The notes: generated by a model from the letters alone, not told the origin. Numbered from the stretch's first letter, positions 34,858 to 45,652 are shown. The stretch: DNA of 64,000 nt from Engraulis encrasicolus (GCF_034702125.1 NC_085862.1:9853191-9917190), one strand, 5' to 3'. Numbers and translations: made by a program.

Positions 34858-34985
34858 GGAAGGAAAAATCCACATACTGTTGCTGAATACACCTGATGAA
34901 GACCGCCTGAGGTCGAAACGTTCAATAAATGTTCAATAAATCGGTGAGCAGCAGCAGTGTGTGGATTTTTCCTTCTTCTTTTACA
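34858..34985. repeat. Foldback repeat with hammerhead-like core, copy E
   Basis: Arms GGAAGGAAAAATCCACA and TGTGTGGATTTTTCCTTC. The centre 34893-34922 reads CTGATGA, A, stem GACC/GGTC with loop gcctga, GAAA, CG, TT, followed by two AATAAA words. Stem I next to the core does not pair. Confidence 0.7.
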
Positions 34986-35297
34986 CCTCCCACTTCCTGC
35001 CAGATATTCCCTTTGCCTGTGCAATACGCTCTACAGCCGAATTCAATCATTATACCTGGCTGAAGGTGTGTCTGGTAATTAGGATCAAGAATTCAAGATC
35101 ATAATACATGGGTTCCAAATTTTGTTTATAACCTGACTGACTGTGCGAAACTATCTGCGCACAACTCAACCTCTGATCGTTGCAAACCGCTGTCGGTCAA
35201 AAAAAAATAGCGCACGTGGTTGGCTGCCAGTGTCTTGCCCCTCCTCATAACATTGTGTTTACAAATATTCAGAACCCATGTATAGGCTACTGTACAT

Positions 35298-35621
35298 CAG
35301 GGGTGGCCATGGGGAGTACAGCACTGTATGTATCAACAGCCCCTTGAGCCTGTCTTATCCGGCCCCCGATATAATTTGAATGTTATGCAGTTTGACATGA
35401 ATTCTGACATGTTTTTTCAAAGGAACCCTAGAAATTACATTTACAATATAATTAAAGTTATATTTTCAGGGGGCCTATAGTGAAGGTGGGGTCTGTTGTA
35501 AAGGTGGTCGCCTTCGATATACGAAGGCTCAAAGTGCAGGGGGAAATCCTGGTTTGTGTTCATAGTTGGAGCACTTAATAAAGTTTGAAGTGGCCCTTGA
35601 ATAGACGATCCCCCACCCCTG
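35298..35621. mobile_element. hAT-like element, CAGGGGTGG family
   Basis: Ends CAGGGGTGG and CCACCCCTG, flanks ctgtacat and gtgtacat (7 of 8). Interior shares GGGGAAATCCTGGTTTGTGTTCATAGT-type sequence with the hAT copy at 55894-58079. Confidence 0.82.
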
Positions 35622-35629
35622 GTGTACAT

Positions 35630-36600
35630 AAACAGCTGGTCCGCTGAATTGGCTGGAGCAAATGGGCAATGTCAGTGGTGTAGTCTACTTTTTATGGTGG
35701 GTATACTGTATATATTTGAGCTATTCAAAACAATGGATCAATCAATTTCAAGTGGGTATACTGAAATCCCTGAAATTTAGAAGTGGGTATACTCCGTATA
35801 CCTGCGTTCTAGACCACTGGGCAATGTTTTGTGGCAGAGATTTCAGTTTGTGAACCCGTGATGTTCACCCCATGCAAATGGGCCGTTGGTTGAAACATCA
35901 GTGTGCTTTGTATAAGAGCCCAACTCAGAGGTGTCAGTCACAACTCCCCACTTCACACATTTTTAGACCATTATCTCCTTAAATGACCACACCCAAAAGG
36001 GCTAGTTGTTGGATTGCTCACTGCACTGTCACCGCACTGAATTAGATTATACTTGGGTTTGTTTATTTTGGTTCTAGACTCATGCCCTTTAAGTTTCTCC
36101 CTTTCAATGTTTTGATTTAGGGAAATTACTTTTGTGTGCTTGGTTTAAAAATCCAATCCAAATCCAATCTTTGCCCAAAAAAAAGAAGAGGGAATGATAT
36201 CGTGATGGATAGAAAGAATATACCATATCTGTTTGGCTTGTAATTACTGGTACAGTAAGTCATATTTGTGTACAGACATCAAATATTTTACAAATACCAA
36301 ACATTACTTGGTGATATTATAATTATACCCAATAGATGTTACTGTAGGTGAAGTTTGTGTTTGCTTTAAAGCTATAGAGTTTTTAATGAATAAACCCTAA
36401 TTTAAATCCTGAAATCTGGTTCTGGTCTTATTGTTTCTCAGTCCAAGGGTAGTTTTGGGTAGGGTGCGCACATCCAAAAACAAGTGTTGCAAGTGCCAGA
36501 CAAAACCAGAACGAGTTTTAAAGTGGTGGTGTATTTTTTTTCCTTCATTCTTTATTTCCTAACAATGTTTCTGCTGCTGCACTCCACTCATTTGTCTGCA
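35630..36600. other. Non-coding, no gene seen
   Basis: AT-rich intergenic sequence; TATACCCAC-type words near 35700-35800 recur around 51640-51800 as another dispersed repeat. No supported exon. Confidence 0.45.
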
Positions 36601-36644
36601 GTAAAAGTTGAGAATTTAGGGATCCAATGTGGGGATGCAAATGC

Positions 36645-36750
36645 ACCACTGCATCCTCCTTTCCGGCACTTATGCCTCAGTGGAACGGTCTCCCAGAGGC
36701 AGCAAGACTAGGCACGTCTCTTTCAGCCTTCAAGAAGAAAGTAGGCTAAA
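36645..36750 (+). pseudogene. C-terminal remnant of a LINE reverse transcriptase
   Basis: The plus strand reads WNGLPEAARLGTSLSAFKKK followed by a stop, the usual C-terminal signature of L2/CR1-type LINE proteins in fish. The upstream part is missing. Its 3' end is interrupted by the hAT element at 36779. Confidence 0.6.
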
Positions 36751-36778
36751 CACTCTCCTCTCTCTTGACTGTCTACAC

Positions 36779-37017
36779 TAGTGTTTCTCAACGGGGGCAG
36801 CACAGACCCCCAGGGGGCGTTGAGGAGCTCTAAGGGGGCGTTGAGAAGTATGTAGCTGAGATGGGGCAGTGCTTAGTTGCCATTGGGGGGCATTCGTCTA
36901 TTTATTTTTCTAATACCAAGGGGGGGCGTTGGCAGGTTATGATGAGGTCAAGAGGGCGTTGGGAGGCTTGTGAAGAGGCTAAGGGGGCGCTTGTTCAAAA
37001 AAGATTGAGAACCACTG
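36779..37017. mobile_element. hAT-like MITE, GTGTTTCTCAACGGGGGC family
   Basis: Identical 8-bp flanks gtctacac at 36771-36778 and 37018-37025. Ends TAGTGTTTCTCAACGG and TTGAGAACCACTG. Same family as 19258-19402. Confidence 0.9.
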
Positions 37018-37460
37018 GTCTACACTAATGCTTAAAGTGGAAATGAAGCAGTGACCTAATATAGGGGTCTATAACACCAGTAAGATAAGCCAGCAAATAT
37101 ATATATTTTTTTGAAGTCTGAAATTTAAGCCGTTAATAAAAAAATAAAGCACAAACACGTAACGTTTCTGCAGCGGGTGACGTCACGCGAATGGTAGTCT
37201 CCTATTCTAATGCTGTTATGATAGTAGTGAATTAAACATTTGGGACTTGCGTGGCTGATTATGAGCTTATTTGCTTAACCCAAATGAAGCAAGAATACGT
37301 GTTTGGGTGGGACAGAACAAATATGAGGCATGAAGGCAGACAAGACATCCCATCACATGAACCACAGGTAAACAAGCAGCTTTTTTTTTGCTAAGGTGAC
37401 AAGTCGCTAACACATTTTGGTATGAGCCAACATGATCACTATTCATAATCGTGCGATGTC

Positions 37461-38465
37461 GTGCAATGTTGCAGTTCCCTACCTTCATCTTCCGATGAAG
37501 AGACTGTCCTTCCTATTTCTTCTCCTGATATCCCTCTCAATAATGGACTAAGCCCTGAAGTCATGAATGCTACATGTCCATTGGAGTCTACCCCTGACGT
37601 TGTTCGCTTGGACAATCCATGTGTTTTTAAGGACAGAAAAGGCATTGGGTTAATCCACCTCAATATCAGAAGTATATTGCAACGAGATAAAATGGACCAC
37701 CTAAATATTTTAATTGCTCAAACTAACACTGATATCTTGGTTTTATCAGAAACTTGGCTGAAGAGTGAAATTGATGACTCTGAAGTCAACCTTTCAGGCT
37801 ACAATTTATTTAGAATTGACAGGGTTGGGAGGGGTGGGGGTGTGGCTATTTACGTGAAGTCACATTTTTCTGTCACATTTCTGTATTCCTTAAGTGAACC
37901 TAAATCCTTTGAATTTATTGCACTCAAGGTTCATTATGGCACCAATAACAACTCCTTCATAATAGTTGGGATCTATAGACCCCCGTCAGCTGATTCTAAA
38001 TCCATAGATCAGCTGGCAGAATTGATATCTAGATTCACTGACTCAGAAGTTCTAGTTCTTGGGGATTTTAATATTGACTGGCTAACTGATGCCTCCAAAC
38101 ATCTTAGAGATGTTTTTTCGAGTCTATTTTTGGATCAACTTATTAATGATCCAACAAGACCAAACTCTAAGAACCTTAGCAAATCATCTCTTATTGATCT
38201 ACTTTTTACAAATAAGATGAACAAAATTAGCGCAAGTGGTGTTTTTGATTTAGGGGTCAGCGACCACTGTCCCATTGCCTGTATTAGGCACAGCACTCTA
38301 ACCAAAGCACTGCCTCACATTTTGGTTAAAAGAACTATGAAACATTTTAATGAGCAAGCTTTTTTAAATGATCTCTATGAAAGTGACATTCATCTAACAA
38401 CTGAAATTCCTGATGCTGACTTGGCTCTACAGTTTTTTCTCAAACTCATTTATTTGCATTGTTGA
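37461..38465 (+). CDS. LINE endonuclease part (frameshifted)
   Basis: A 334-residue frame with an apurinic-endonuclease-like domain of non-LTR elements: HLNIRSI, TDILVLSETWL, GGGVAIYVK, IVGIYRPPS, VLGDFNIDW and GVSDHCPI in order. Known role: nicks target DNA to prime reverse transcription. The frame ends within the T6 run region at 38433-38438 and the protein continues in another frame from 38413. A one-base slip there would separate endonuclease from reverse transcriptase, so the element is probably inactive unless it frameshifts. The initiating Met is uncertain. Confidence 0.85.
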   Translation: MQCCSSLPSSSDEETVLPISSPDIPLNNGLSPEVMNATCPLESTPDVVRLDNPCVFKDRKGIGLIHLNIRSILQRDKMDHLNILIAQTNTDILVLSETWLKSEIDDSEVNLSGYNLFRIDRVGRGGGVAIYVKSHFSVTFLYSLSEPKSFEFIALKVHYGTNNNSFIIVGIYRPPSADSKSIDQLAELISRFTDSEVLVLGDFNIDWLTDASKHLRDVFSSLFLDQLINDPTRPNSKNLSKSSLIDLLFTNKMNKISASGVFDLGVSDHCPIACIRHSTLTKALPHILVKRTMKHFNEQAFLNDLYESDIHLTTEIPDADLALQFFLKLIYLHC

Positions 38466-40500
38466 CAAACATGCACCTTTTAAAAAGATAAGAGTAAAAA
38501 GTAGAACAAACCCATGGTTCACCCCTGAACTCTCCTCTCTTTTTCAGTCAAGAAATAAGGCTTGGTCATTAGCAAGGAGGAGCAAGGATGCCTCCGACTG
38601 GGCAAGTTTCAGGAAAATCAGGAACAGATGTACATTATCTGTAAGAAAGGCTAAATCTGACTATTACTTTAACCTTGTCTCTAGTTCGTACTCAGATCCT
38701 GCAAAATTCTGGAAGGCTGTAAATTACAAAAACAATAAATCTGTTACACCTATGCCTTCTTCAATTAAGTTTGATGATTGTCTACTACAAGACAAATCAG
38801 ACATTTGCAGTGCTCTTAACAAACATTTTTCTTTAGCCAGTCAAAGTTTTGACAATAGCAATAATCATTCCTTTATACCTAGGGCTGGACATGATATGCG
38901 TATCAGAGACAATGTCAGAGACGATGATCTGGAATTCAGGCTTCATCCTGTGTCTAAGCATACAGTGCTATCTGCTTTATTAGCAATTGATAGTCGCAAA
39001 TCCACTGGAGAAGACCAGCTAGATCCCCTTTTTCTTCGCACTGCGGCATATATAATAGCAGAGCCATTATTGCACATTTTCAATTTTTCTATTTCCACTG
39101 GAGTTGTCCCTACACTATGGAAATTTGCACACATTACCCCGTTGCACAAGGGGGGTGATAAGACTGACCCTAACAACTATCGACCAATATCCAAGCTACC
39201 GTGTCTCTCAAAAATACTAGAGAAGTTGGTAAATGATCAGCTCAAAGAATTTCTAAATACCAATAATATTTTGAGCCCTCTCCAATCAGGCTTTAGGCCT
39301 AAACATAGTACAGTTACTGCTGCTACTAAAGTAATGGATGATATTATCACTTCTCTTGACAAGAAAAAACATTGTGCTGCCATCTTTGTGGACTTATCCA
39401 AAGCATTTGACACCGTGGACCATTCTCTGCTTCTACAAATTCTGCCTGGTATTGGTTTTAATGCAAGTGCCTGTAAATGGTTCCAGAGCTACCTTTCAAA
39501 CAGACACCATACTGTAAAATTGGGTAATACTCAATCTGACCCCCTGCTAATAACCAAGGGGGTCCCACAAGGTTCAGTATTAGGTCCGGTACTCTTCACC
39601 ATGTACATAAATAGCATACTTTCTCTCCTTTCCAACTGCTCTATTCATCTATATGCAGATGATACAATTTTGTATTGTGTTGCAGATTCTGTACAGCTAG
39701 CCTTGGAGAAATTGCAGCAGTCTTTTAATATCCTACAAAATGCCTTCATTAGTCTTAAGCTTCTACTTAATGTAAGCAAGACTAAATGTATGGTCTTTAC
39801 TCGATCTAAGCATGGCATGAAAAATGATTTTAATATATCTACTTTAGATGGGTCTGTTATTGAGAGAGTATCACATTATAAGTACCTGGGAATCTGGCTA
39901 GATGACAAGTTCACATTCAAGAAACATACTGACTGTCTTGTCACTACGCTCAGACAAAAGCTATCTTTCCTGCACAGAAATAAATATCACTTTCCTGTTT
40001 TCTGCAGAAAAAAGTTAATTGAAGCTACTTTTCTGTCTTCCCTTGACTATGGTGATATTATTTACAGACATGCACCACTCTCTAATCTGAAGGCACTTGA
40101 CACTGTCTATCATTCAGCTCTTCGTTTTATTACTGGGGATCCATATAGTACACATCATTGCCTGTTATATGATAAAGTTGGGTGGGCTCCACTTTCTCAC
40201 AGAAGGGACATGCATTATTTTATTTTTATTTATAAGGCCCTCACTGGCAAACTCCCATTTTATATTTCATCTCTTTTAGTTTGGCACTCCAACCCATACC
40301 AAACCCGCAGCAGCAATTTTTTACTGGAGGTCCCTTATGCCCGCACTGAACTGGGTAAAACAGCTTTTAGTGTCTGTGGACCTTCAGTTTGGAATAACTT
40401 ACAACAAAGGATGGGTCTTCAAGCCTTTGTGCCATTAAAACATTTTAAAGTTACACTGGGAAGTTTTTTATCACATACTTGCACTTGTTTTAACTCATAA
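38413..40500 (+). CDS. LINE reverse transcriptase part
   Basis: A 695-residue frame overlapping the endonuclease frame. Reverse-transcriptase blocks: THITPLHK-like AHITPLHKGG, NYRPISKLPCLSKILEK, FVDLSKAFDTVDH (catalytic Asp), GVPQGSVLGPVLFTMYIN, LYADDTILY (YADD catalytic pair), LLLNVSKTKCMVF, then a C-terminal stretch with SVWNNLQQRMGLQAFVPLKHFK. No stop codon interrupts it, so the copy is fairly young. The first Met is not the natural start; the real protein would run on from the endonuclease. Confidence 0.9.
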   Translation: MLTWLYSFFSNSFICIVDKHAPFKKIRVKSRTNPWFTPELSSLFQSRNKAWSLARRSKDASDWASFRKIRNRCTLSVRKAKSDYYFNLVSSSYSDPAKFWKAVNYKNNKSVTPMPSSIKFDDCLLQDKSDICSALNKHFSLASQSFDNSNNHSFIPRAGHDMRIRDNVRDDDLEFRLHPVSKHTVLSALLAIDSRKSTGEDQLDPLFLRTAAYIIAEPLLHIFNFSISTGVVPTLWKFAHITPLHKGGDKTDPNNYRPISKLPCLSKILEKLVNDQLKEFLNTNNILSPLQSGFRPKHSTVTAATKVMDDIITSLDKKKHCAAIFVDLSKAFDTVDHSLLLQILPGIGFNASACKWFQSYLSNRHHTVKLGNTQSDPLLITKGVPQGSVLGPVLFTMYINSILSLLSNCSIHLYADDTILYCVADSVQLALEKLQQSFNILQNAFISLKLLLNVSKTKCMVFTRSKHGMKNDFNISTLDGSVIERVSHYKYLGIWLDDKFTFKKHTDCLVTTLRQKLSFLHRNKYHFPVFCRKKLIEATFLSSLDYGDIIYRHAPLSNLKALDTVYHSALRFITGDPYSTHHCLLYDKVGWAPLSHRRDMHYFIFIYKALTGKLPFYISSLLVWHSNPYQTRSSNFLLEVPYARTELGKTAFSVCGPSVWNNLQQRMGLQAFVPLKHFKVTLGSFLSHTCTCFNS

Positions 40501-41643
40501 GTTTTAATTCATAGTTTGTCTTAATTCTTACCTCTTATATGATTTATGGTGTATTGTGTATGTTCGTTGTTTATATATGATTTTATATGTGCAATTGTTT
40601 GTTTTACTCGACATCATTGTAAATGAGGGCTGGGCCCTCAATGATTCTTCGAGTTTAAATAAATGAAATGATTTCGCCAACATTTTCCAAGCACCTGAAT
40701 TAGGCTACTTTGACATCTCCGTGCCCACGTTTATCGGTGTTATCCAGTCAACAATAATCCAAGGCAACAACGCTATTCCAGCCAGTTTGAGGATGCATCC
40801 GCGACTTCAATAACATAATAATTTACTACAATAGATGCAGCTACTTTAAGCATGCCATAACTTAATGTAGGCCATGATAGTTTAACGTGTCATTTCCCGT
40901 GGCATCAACTTCAAATCCCCAAAGCTCCTCCAACTCCGAGAGCGAGACGAGAGAGGGGATGGGATAGCCACACACACAGGCTGCGTCCCTTCCCTTCACA
41001 AAGCTTTCCAAACTTCCGCCAATTTTGCAAGTTATTTTCTATTACTGAATTGAACCACATAGCCAACTTAAAGACATGGGCTTTCAGATTAGCGTCCAAC
41101 AATGCAGGAAAAAGACGTTATTGGTGACGGTCTGTCACTACAAACCTATGAGATCGAGCAGCCCCAGTCCTGACTCCTGTCCTATGGTGGATGCAATGGG
41201 TGGATGGCTGCAGCTATCCCACCATGCTCGTAGCAAAGGCTTTTTGACACAAAGTGATAATGACACTTGGCATTTCTCTTTCATCTGATAGTAGGTATAT
41301 AACATAGAAAACCCAGGGACAATGTAAAATGAACCCCTCGTCCTTCTTCAATTTTACTGCCACGATTAGAGTCAGTTAGCGCTGTAGTTAGCACACGCTA
41401 ACGTTAAGTGAATGGAAGGCTACATTAGCCACCAAGTTCTACCATTCGCGTTACGTAGGCGGCGAACATGGCTGCGCCCTTGTGGCGAAACTCGGTAATA
41501 ACATGTCATTTTTCAGCAAAACTACTTAAAAGTGCAGTTCAATGAACATCCATTCGTTTATGAAAATAAATAAGCCGCCAAAAAATGATAATAGTTGTCA
41601 GTGCTTCATTTCCACTTTAAGCTGCCCTTGTCCCAGCCCATTC

Positions 41644-41735
41644 TAGCCTGGTTCTCACCGACGGTCCGTGTGTGCACACAAACTACGAGGGGGCTCCAGA
41701 GCTACACACACACAGCGTCGGTGAAAACCAGGCTA
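41644..41735. repeat. Small palindromic MITE
   Basis: TAGCCTGGTTCTCACCGAC faces GTCGGTGAAAACCAGGCTA, 92 bp in all. It is inserted in LINE-tail-like sequence (AAAAGCATCTGCAAG and CTGCCAAATGCAATGTAAT). Confidence 0.8.
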
Positions 41736-41897
41736 TGTGTATTCTACTTTACTTAAAAGCATCTGCAAGTGTTGTTCTTATATTTCCTGTGCACTTTGTA
41801 TCTGCTAGTGATGATGATATGTCCTTGATTAGGTTAAGTGTCTGCCAAATGCAATGTAATATTAAGAGATTTTGGTCATGTTTATAATAGTGTGTAT

Positions 41898-42321
41898 TAG
41901 TGTTGCACCGATACCATTTTTTGGCCCCGATACCGATACCCGATACCTGGCCATGCCGTCTCGGCCGATACCGATACCATACCGATACTGATACCACTCT
42001 GTTTGTATATATATACGTATATATATGAAGAGCTGCATACTACTTGGACGTAAAATGATTGCTATCATGACTTTGTCAGCCTGCTGCCTACCAGGAAACC
42101 GACTAATACTATACAAAGTGAATCCAGTAGAACTTTTTCTACTTTAGATACCTCTGATATAAAAAATAACTAAGTTCAAGGCTGCGTTCAAGTGTCATAC
42201 AAATATTGGTAAATGGTATCGTGTCCTGTATGTTGGTAGGCCTAGGCTACTTGCCGATACCGATACCACCATTTTAGTGCAGTATCTGGGCCTCGGCCCA
42301 TAGGGTACTGGTGCAACACTA
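41898..42321. mobile_element. hAT-like element, GATACCGATACC family
   Basis: Ends TAGTGTTGCACCGATACC and GGTGCAACACTA with identical 8-bp flanks gtgtgtat at 41890-41897 and 42322-42329. CCGATACCGATACC words lie at both ends. Confidence 0.9.
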
Positions 42322-42331
42322 GTGTGTATAT

Positions 42332-42622
42332 CAGGGGTCCCCAACCTTTCTAGGCCTGAGGGCTACCAAGGGCTACCCGAGGGCTACTTTTGTTCAAAAT
42401 CCTCTACTGATGTCTTGGCATCATTCTCAAATCATTATGCCTATTGAATGATAATTTGTTTATAGTTTGTAAAGAATAAATAATCTCACATTTAAATCAA
42501 GAAAAGCATTAACTGTGACTAAAATCTGGTAGTCGTCACTGTTTATTACCATCCTTGGTGGGCATCTCAGAAGCTCCTAGAGGGCTACCTGGCGCCCGCG
42601 GGCACAACGTTGGTGACACCTG
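42332..42622. mobile_element. hAT-like MITE, CAGGGGTCCCCAACC family, copy 1
   Basis: Ends CAGGGGTCCCCAACC and AACGTTGGTGACACCTG with identical flanks gtgtatat at 42324-42331 and 42623-42630. Copy 2 is 53803-54051. Confidence 0.9.
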
Positions 42623-43049
42623 GTGTATATCCTCATATCATGGCCACTGACAGCTTTGACCAGGGCCGGAACAAATTGAATATGATGATAGGGCCCTCCT
42701 CCAAATATGACATTGTTGTCATGAATAGCCTAGGCTAGACTACATGAGTGGAGTGGGATACTTTTGCATCATCATTTTTTTAGCATTTGAATAATTGTAA
42801 TAGATGGTGGATGTAAAAGCCTACATACAGTAGCCTATGGCGTAGTGCAACAATGCAGCCTAAATAAAAAGGCACAGCTGCTTGTTTTCCCTGCAGAGGC
42901 TACCAGTGTTTAAATTATCCACAGCCGGGCGCAGAGTGCGCACTCACAGACTATAGTTTCTGAAAGGACATCACCTCATTGAATCCTTGAATAATAAAGC
43001 GCCAGGCGTTGAGCGTTTCATTCAAGTCGCTCATGCATTTGTGCGCGCT

Positions 43050-43223
43050 TTTGGAACCAGGGGCGGAGCAAAAAACAGTTCTACGCCAGTGCGCCATCTG
43101 GAAGCAAGATAGGTTGCTGTGGGTGACGCGCGCTAGGCAGGCACACAGTTAGGAATCATCCCAAGATCGAATCACCGTAGGTATTATCACCTTCAGGCGA
43201 AGGAAGGATTACGTTTTGTCGTG
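43050..43223 (+). promoter_or_regulatory. Probable elavl1 promoter and non-coding exon 1
   Basis: A GC-rich patch with the GC-box GGGGCGGAGC at about 43060, CpG-rich GTGACGCGCGCTAGGC, then ACGTTTTGTCGT followed by the strong donor GTAAGT at 43224. Position 1.3 kb before the first coding exon and CpG content suggest the transcription start region. No TATA box; exact start unknown. Confidence 0.45.
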
Positions 43224-44472
43224 TAAGTATTGCGATTATGGAAAACATTAATTTAACCAAAAGTGTTTTAAAAAATGTACCTTTAGATGCAACCGTGATG
43301 TATGCTATAGGTTACCTTAGCTGGCCATAACACGAAAGCGTCGACGAATGGAGCCCATGTGGTGAGGCCCTGAACACAGCTAGCTATGCTAACATTTGGC
43401 CTTGCATGAAATGGTCGTTCTTTACTATTCGCTGTGAAAGGGTATATATCAAACACTTATTAACGTCTGCCATATATGGTGTGTAGTTTAATACCATAAT
43501 TGATTATTTTTTATAATTACAGCTACCCGCAATCTGAAGTTGCTTCGCTCTAAAAACTGTTGTTTGCTCACGGTCGGACATGCTAATGCCGCTACGCTAG
43601 TTCTTGCTATGCCGCGATAGCTGTAGGTTGCGACCCGCATTGTGTATGTTGCTGTTTTTTCCATAAATGCTAGTTGTTTACTCTGTTGTCCTTTGTAAAA
43701 CATACTAATACAGATGTGTGTCGATGGAAAACATCATATGTAATGTTCCAATGTAAAGTCACCATTCGGGGAAGATATGGTTTTGTAGCTAGTAGTTTAA
43801 TTAGCTAATATTAGCTGTGAATATAATGGAAGGCCCCAGTGGCCTGTAGCCAGTTTCATCCTGCAGGCCGCAAATGGCAAATGTGTGCATGGAGGCAACC
43901 GACAAAGGGCATCCTTGACTAACCCTTGATTATACGCTGCATACTTTCGCCTAACACTGTTTTCACATCCAGATACCGCAACAGCAACAAAAAGAAATAT
44001 CTATTGTGTCGCCTCATGTCAAGTACCAGTTGGCTCGAAATAGGCTAGTTTCTAGCTGCTTATCACAAAGCCTAGGCAACGGGGTTGTGCAGCATTTGTT
44101 GCCCAGAGGGTATGCAGAAGTGGTACACGGATATGTATTTGTAGTATTAGCCAGTTTAGTGGAACTTTGGGCCTTGGCGAGTGGTTTTAGCCATCTTTGC
44201 CAGTGTATGCCTAGTTATATTGTATGATAAATGAAGGGATTAGGATCCAGGTAGTTTTGACACGCATGGTTGTGTCGTCTGTTTGAGGTTGAAAGACCAG
44301 GTGGTCCATCTGAAATCTGTTGGCACTAGATGGACTTCACGGTGGCATCGGCGTGTACTTTACTAATGTTGATTGTCAGCGAAAAAAATGATCTTGATTG
44401 TCATATGGTGCATCATGGCAATAGCAAAAGCAACACATTTTCTGATGATCATTTCATGTTTCTTGTTGGCAG

Positions 44473-44532
44473 GTCTGAGTCATCAATCTTGTCATCATGG
44501 CTGTCAGAAGGGGCCACATCCGGTACCTCAAA
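44473..44532 (+). CDS. elavl1: elavl1 first coding exon (ATG at 44497)
   Basis: Acceptor TTGTTGGCAG ends at 44472; donor GTAAGT at 44533. The ATG at 44497-44499 has A at -3 and G at +4 and encodes MAVRRGHIRYLK, 12 codons, phase 0 out. Bases 44473-44496 are 5' UTR. This short basic N-terminus differs from the mammalian HuR start (MSNGYEDHM), where the equivalent sequence begins in the next-but-one exon here. The assignment rests on phase, splice sites and proximity. Confidence 0.82.
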
Positions 44533-44650
44533 GTAAGTGCCCAGAAATTACAAAGTTTATGACTTTGTTGATGTAATACTTTGGAGTGTCTCAATAGCCA
44601 GTGCCGTGGAAAGTGAACCCACTTTCGTGCTTGTCTTTCTCTTTTCGAAG

Positions 44651-44698
44651 GTGTGTGAAGTGCAAAGCTGTGGTGGTGCCGACAGAGACATCAAACCT
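44651..44698 (+). CDS. elavl1: elavl1 48-nt microexon
   Basis: Encodes VCEVQSCGGADRDIKP. Acceptor TTCTCTTTTCGAAG (ends 44650), donor GTAAGT at 44699. It starts and ends in phase 0, so including or skipping it both keep the frame to the exon at 45671. No known domain. It is probably a real cassette exon, but only transcripts would settle it. Confidence 0.7.
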
Positions 44699-45375
44699 GT
44701 AAGTTGATCAGTAACAGGATCTGAATATGGACCAAGGTGCTCCGACCTTCCCAGTAATATCAGTAGTAAAGCGTAAATGTTGACTAATGGCATTTCAGTC
44801 GGTGCACCTATCTGAATACTTGCACTTTTGAATGTCATACCATCATTGATAAAATGTGCAAGGCACCTATAACGAATACCCTGTACCTAAAACATCTAAA
44901 AAATAAATAAAATAAAAAGTCAGCCAAATGAAATGTTACGTAGCATCATGGTAATGTTGGCCTTGACTATCGGAGTGAATGTGAAATGTGTGTATGATGT
45001 GATGTGTATATTAATTTGCACGTTTTCTGCACAACTTCAAGGAACAGTCCACCTTTTTTTATTCACATATTTGCAGTGTTTCCAAATCATTTTCTTCTTT
45101 GTGTGTTCAGTACTTATATTTATTAGTATCAAACCACAAGTGATGCACAGAATTAAATATCCGTTTTACACTGGGGAATTTTACATTCATTTTACATTAA
45201 TTTCAAAGTGGTTTATAAGTTGATGTTTATTGCTACGCAAAATATGGCTATACTGTTAAACTACCGGTGGGCAATGCAAACACACAGAGAAGAAATAAAT
45301 TCAATGTGTTCTTGTACTTAACCAGGGCTTACTTGCATATGAGCTGTCCTGAAATCAGGTGGACTGTTCCTTTAA

Positions 45376-45601
45376 CCCATTTTGTCCTAAGCCCTTTTTG
45401 GGAAAGGGTGCCCTCTGACTATTAAATCCTAAATATCTCAGCCTGCGAAGCACATACAAACATGAGATGAGTTGCATTTAAAAGCTAGGACCCTCAGTTT
45501 GCCTTAGAATGTGTTCATTCAGCTCTTACCCACATTTTTAATAAAACAGCTCAAATCTCAATCCTGAATGCAGCGTATATGTGTTTCCAGGACACAATGG
45601 G
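45376..45601. mobile_element. TTAA-type MITE, CCCATTTTGTCC family
   Basis: CCCATTTTGTCC and GGACACAATGGG ends with TTAA at 45372-45375 and 45602-45605. Related, interrupted copies lie near 6250-6395 and 16080-16234 plus 18721-18742. It ends 70 bases before an elavl1 exon. Confidence 0.85.
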
Positions 45602-45652
45602 TTAATCAAAGTGGCTTGCATTGTGGGCTTTTTCTCCCCCCACTTCTGATAG

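Larger units (their letters stand above)
37461..40672 (+). mobile_element. LINE retrotransposon, L2/CR1-like
   Basis: Endonuclease and reverse transcriptase coding parts in order, then a short 3' end with AATAAATGAAATGA. The 5' limit is uncertain (somewhere in 37200-37460). Clade assignment (L2/CR1/Rex group) is by motif impression only. Confidence 0.85.
37036..41616. mobile_element. TTAA-flanked inverted-repeat element hosting a LINE
   Basis: AGTGGAAATGAAGCAGTGAC at 37036 and its inverted partner ending 41616, flanked by TTAA at 37032-37035 and 41617-41620. Inner arms are also related (ACGCGAATGGTAG in the left arm; its complement in the right arm near 41440). Most of the interior is the LINE at 37461-40672. 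Confidence 0.75.
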
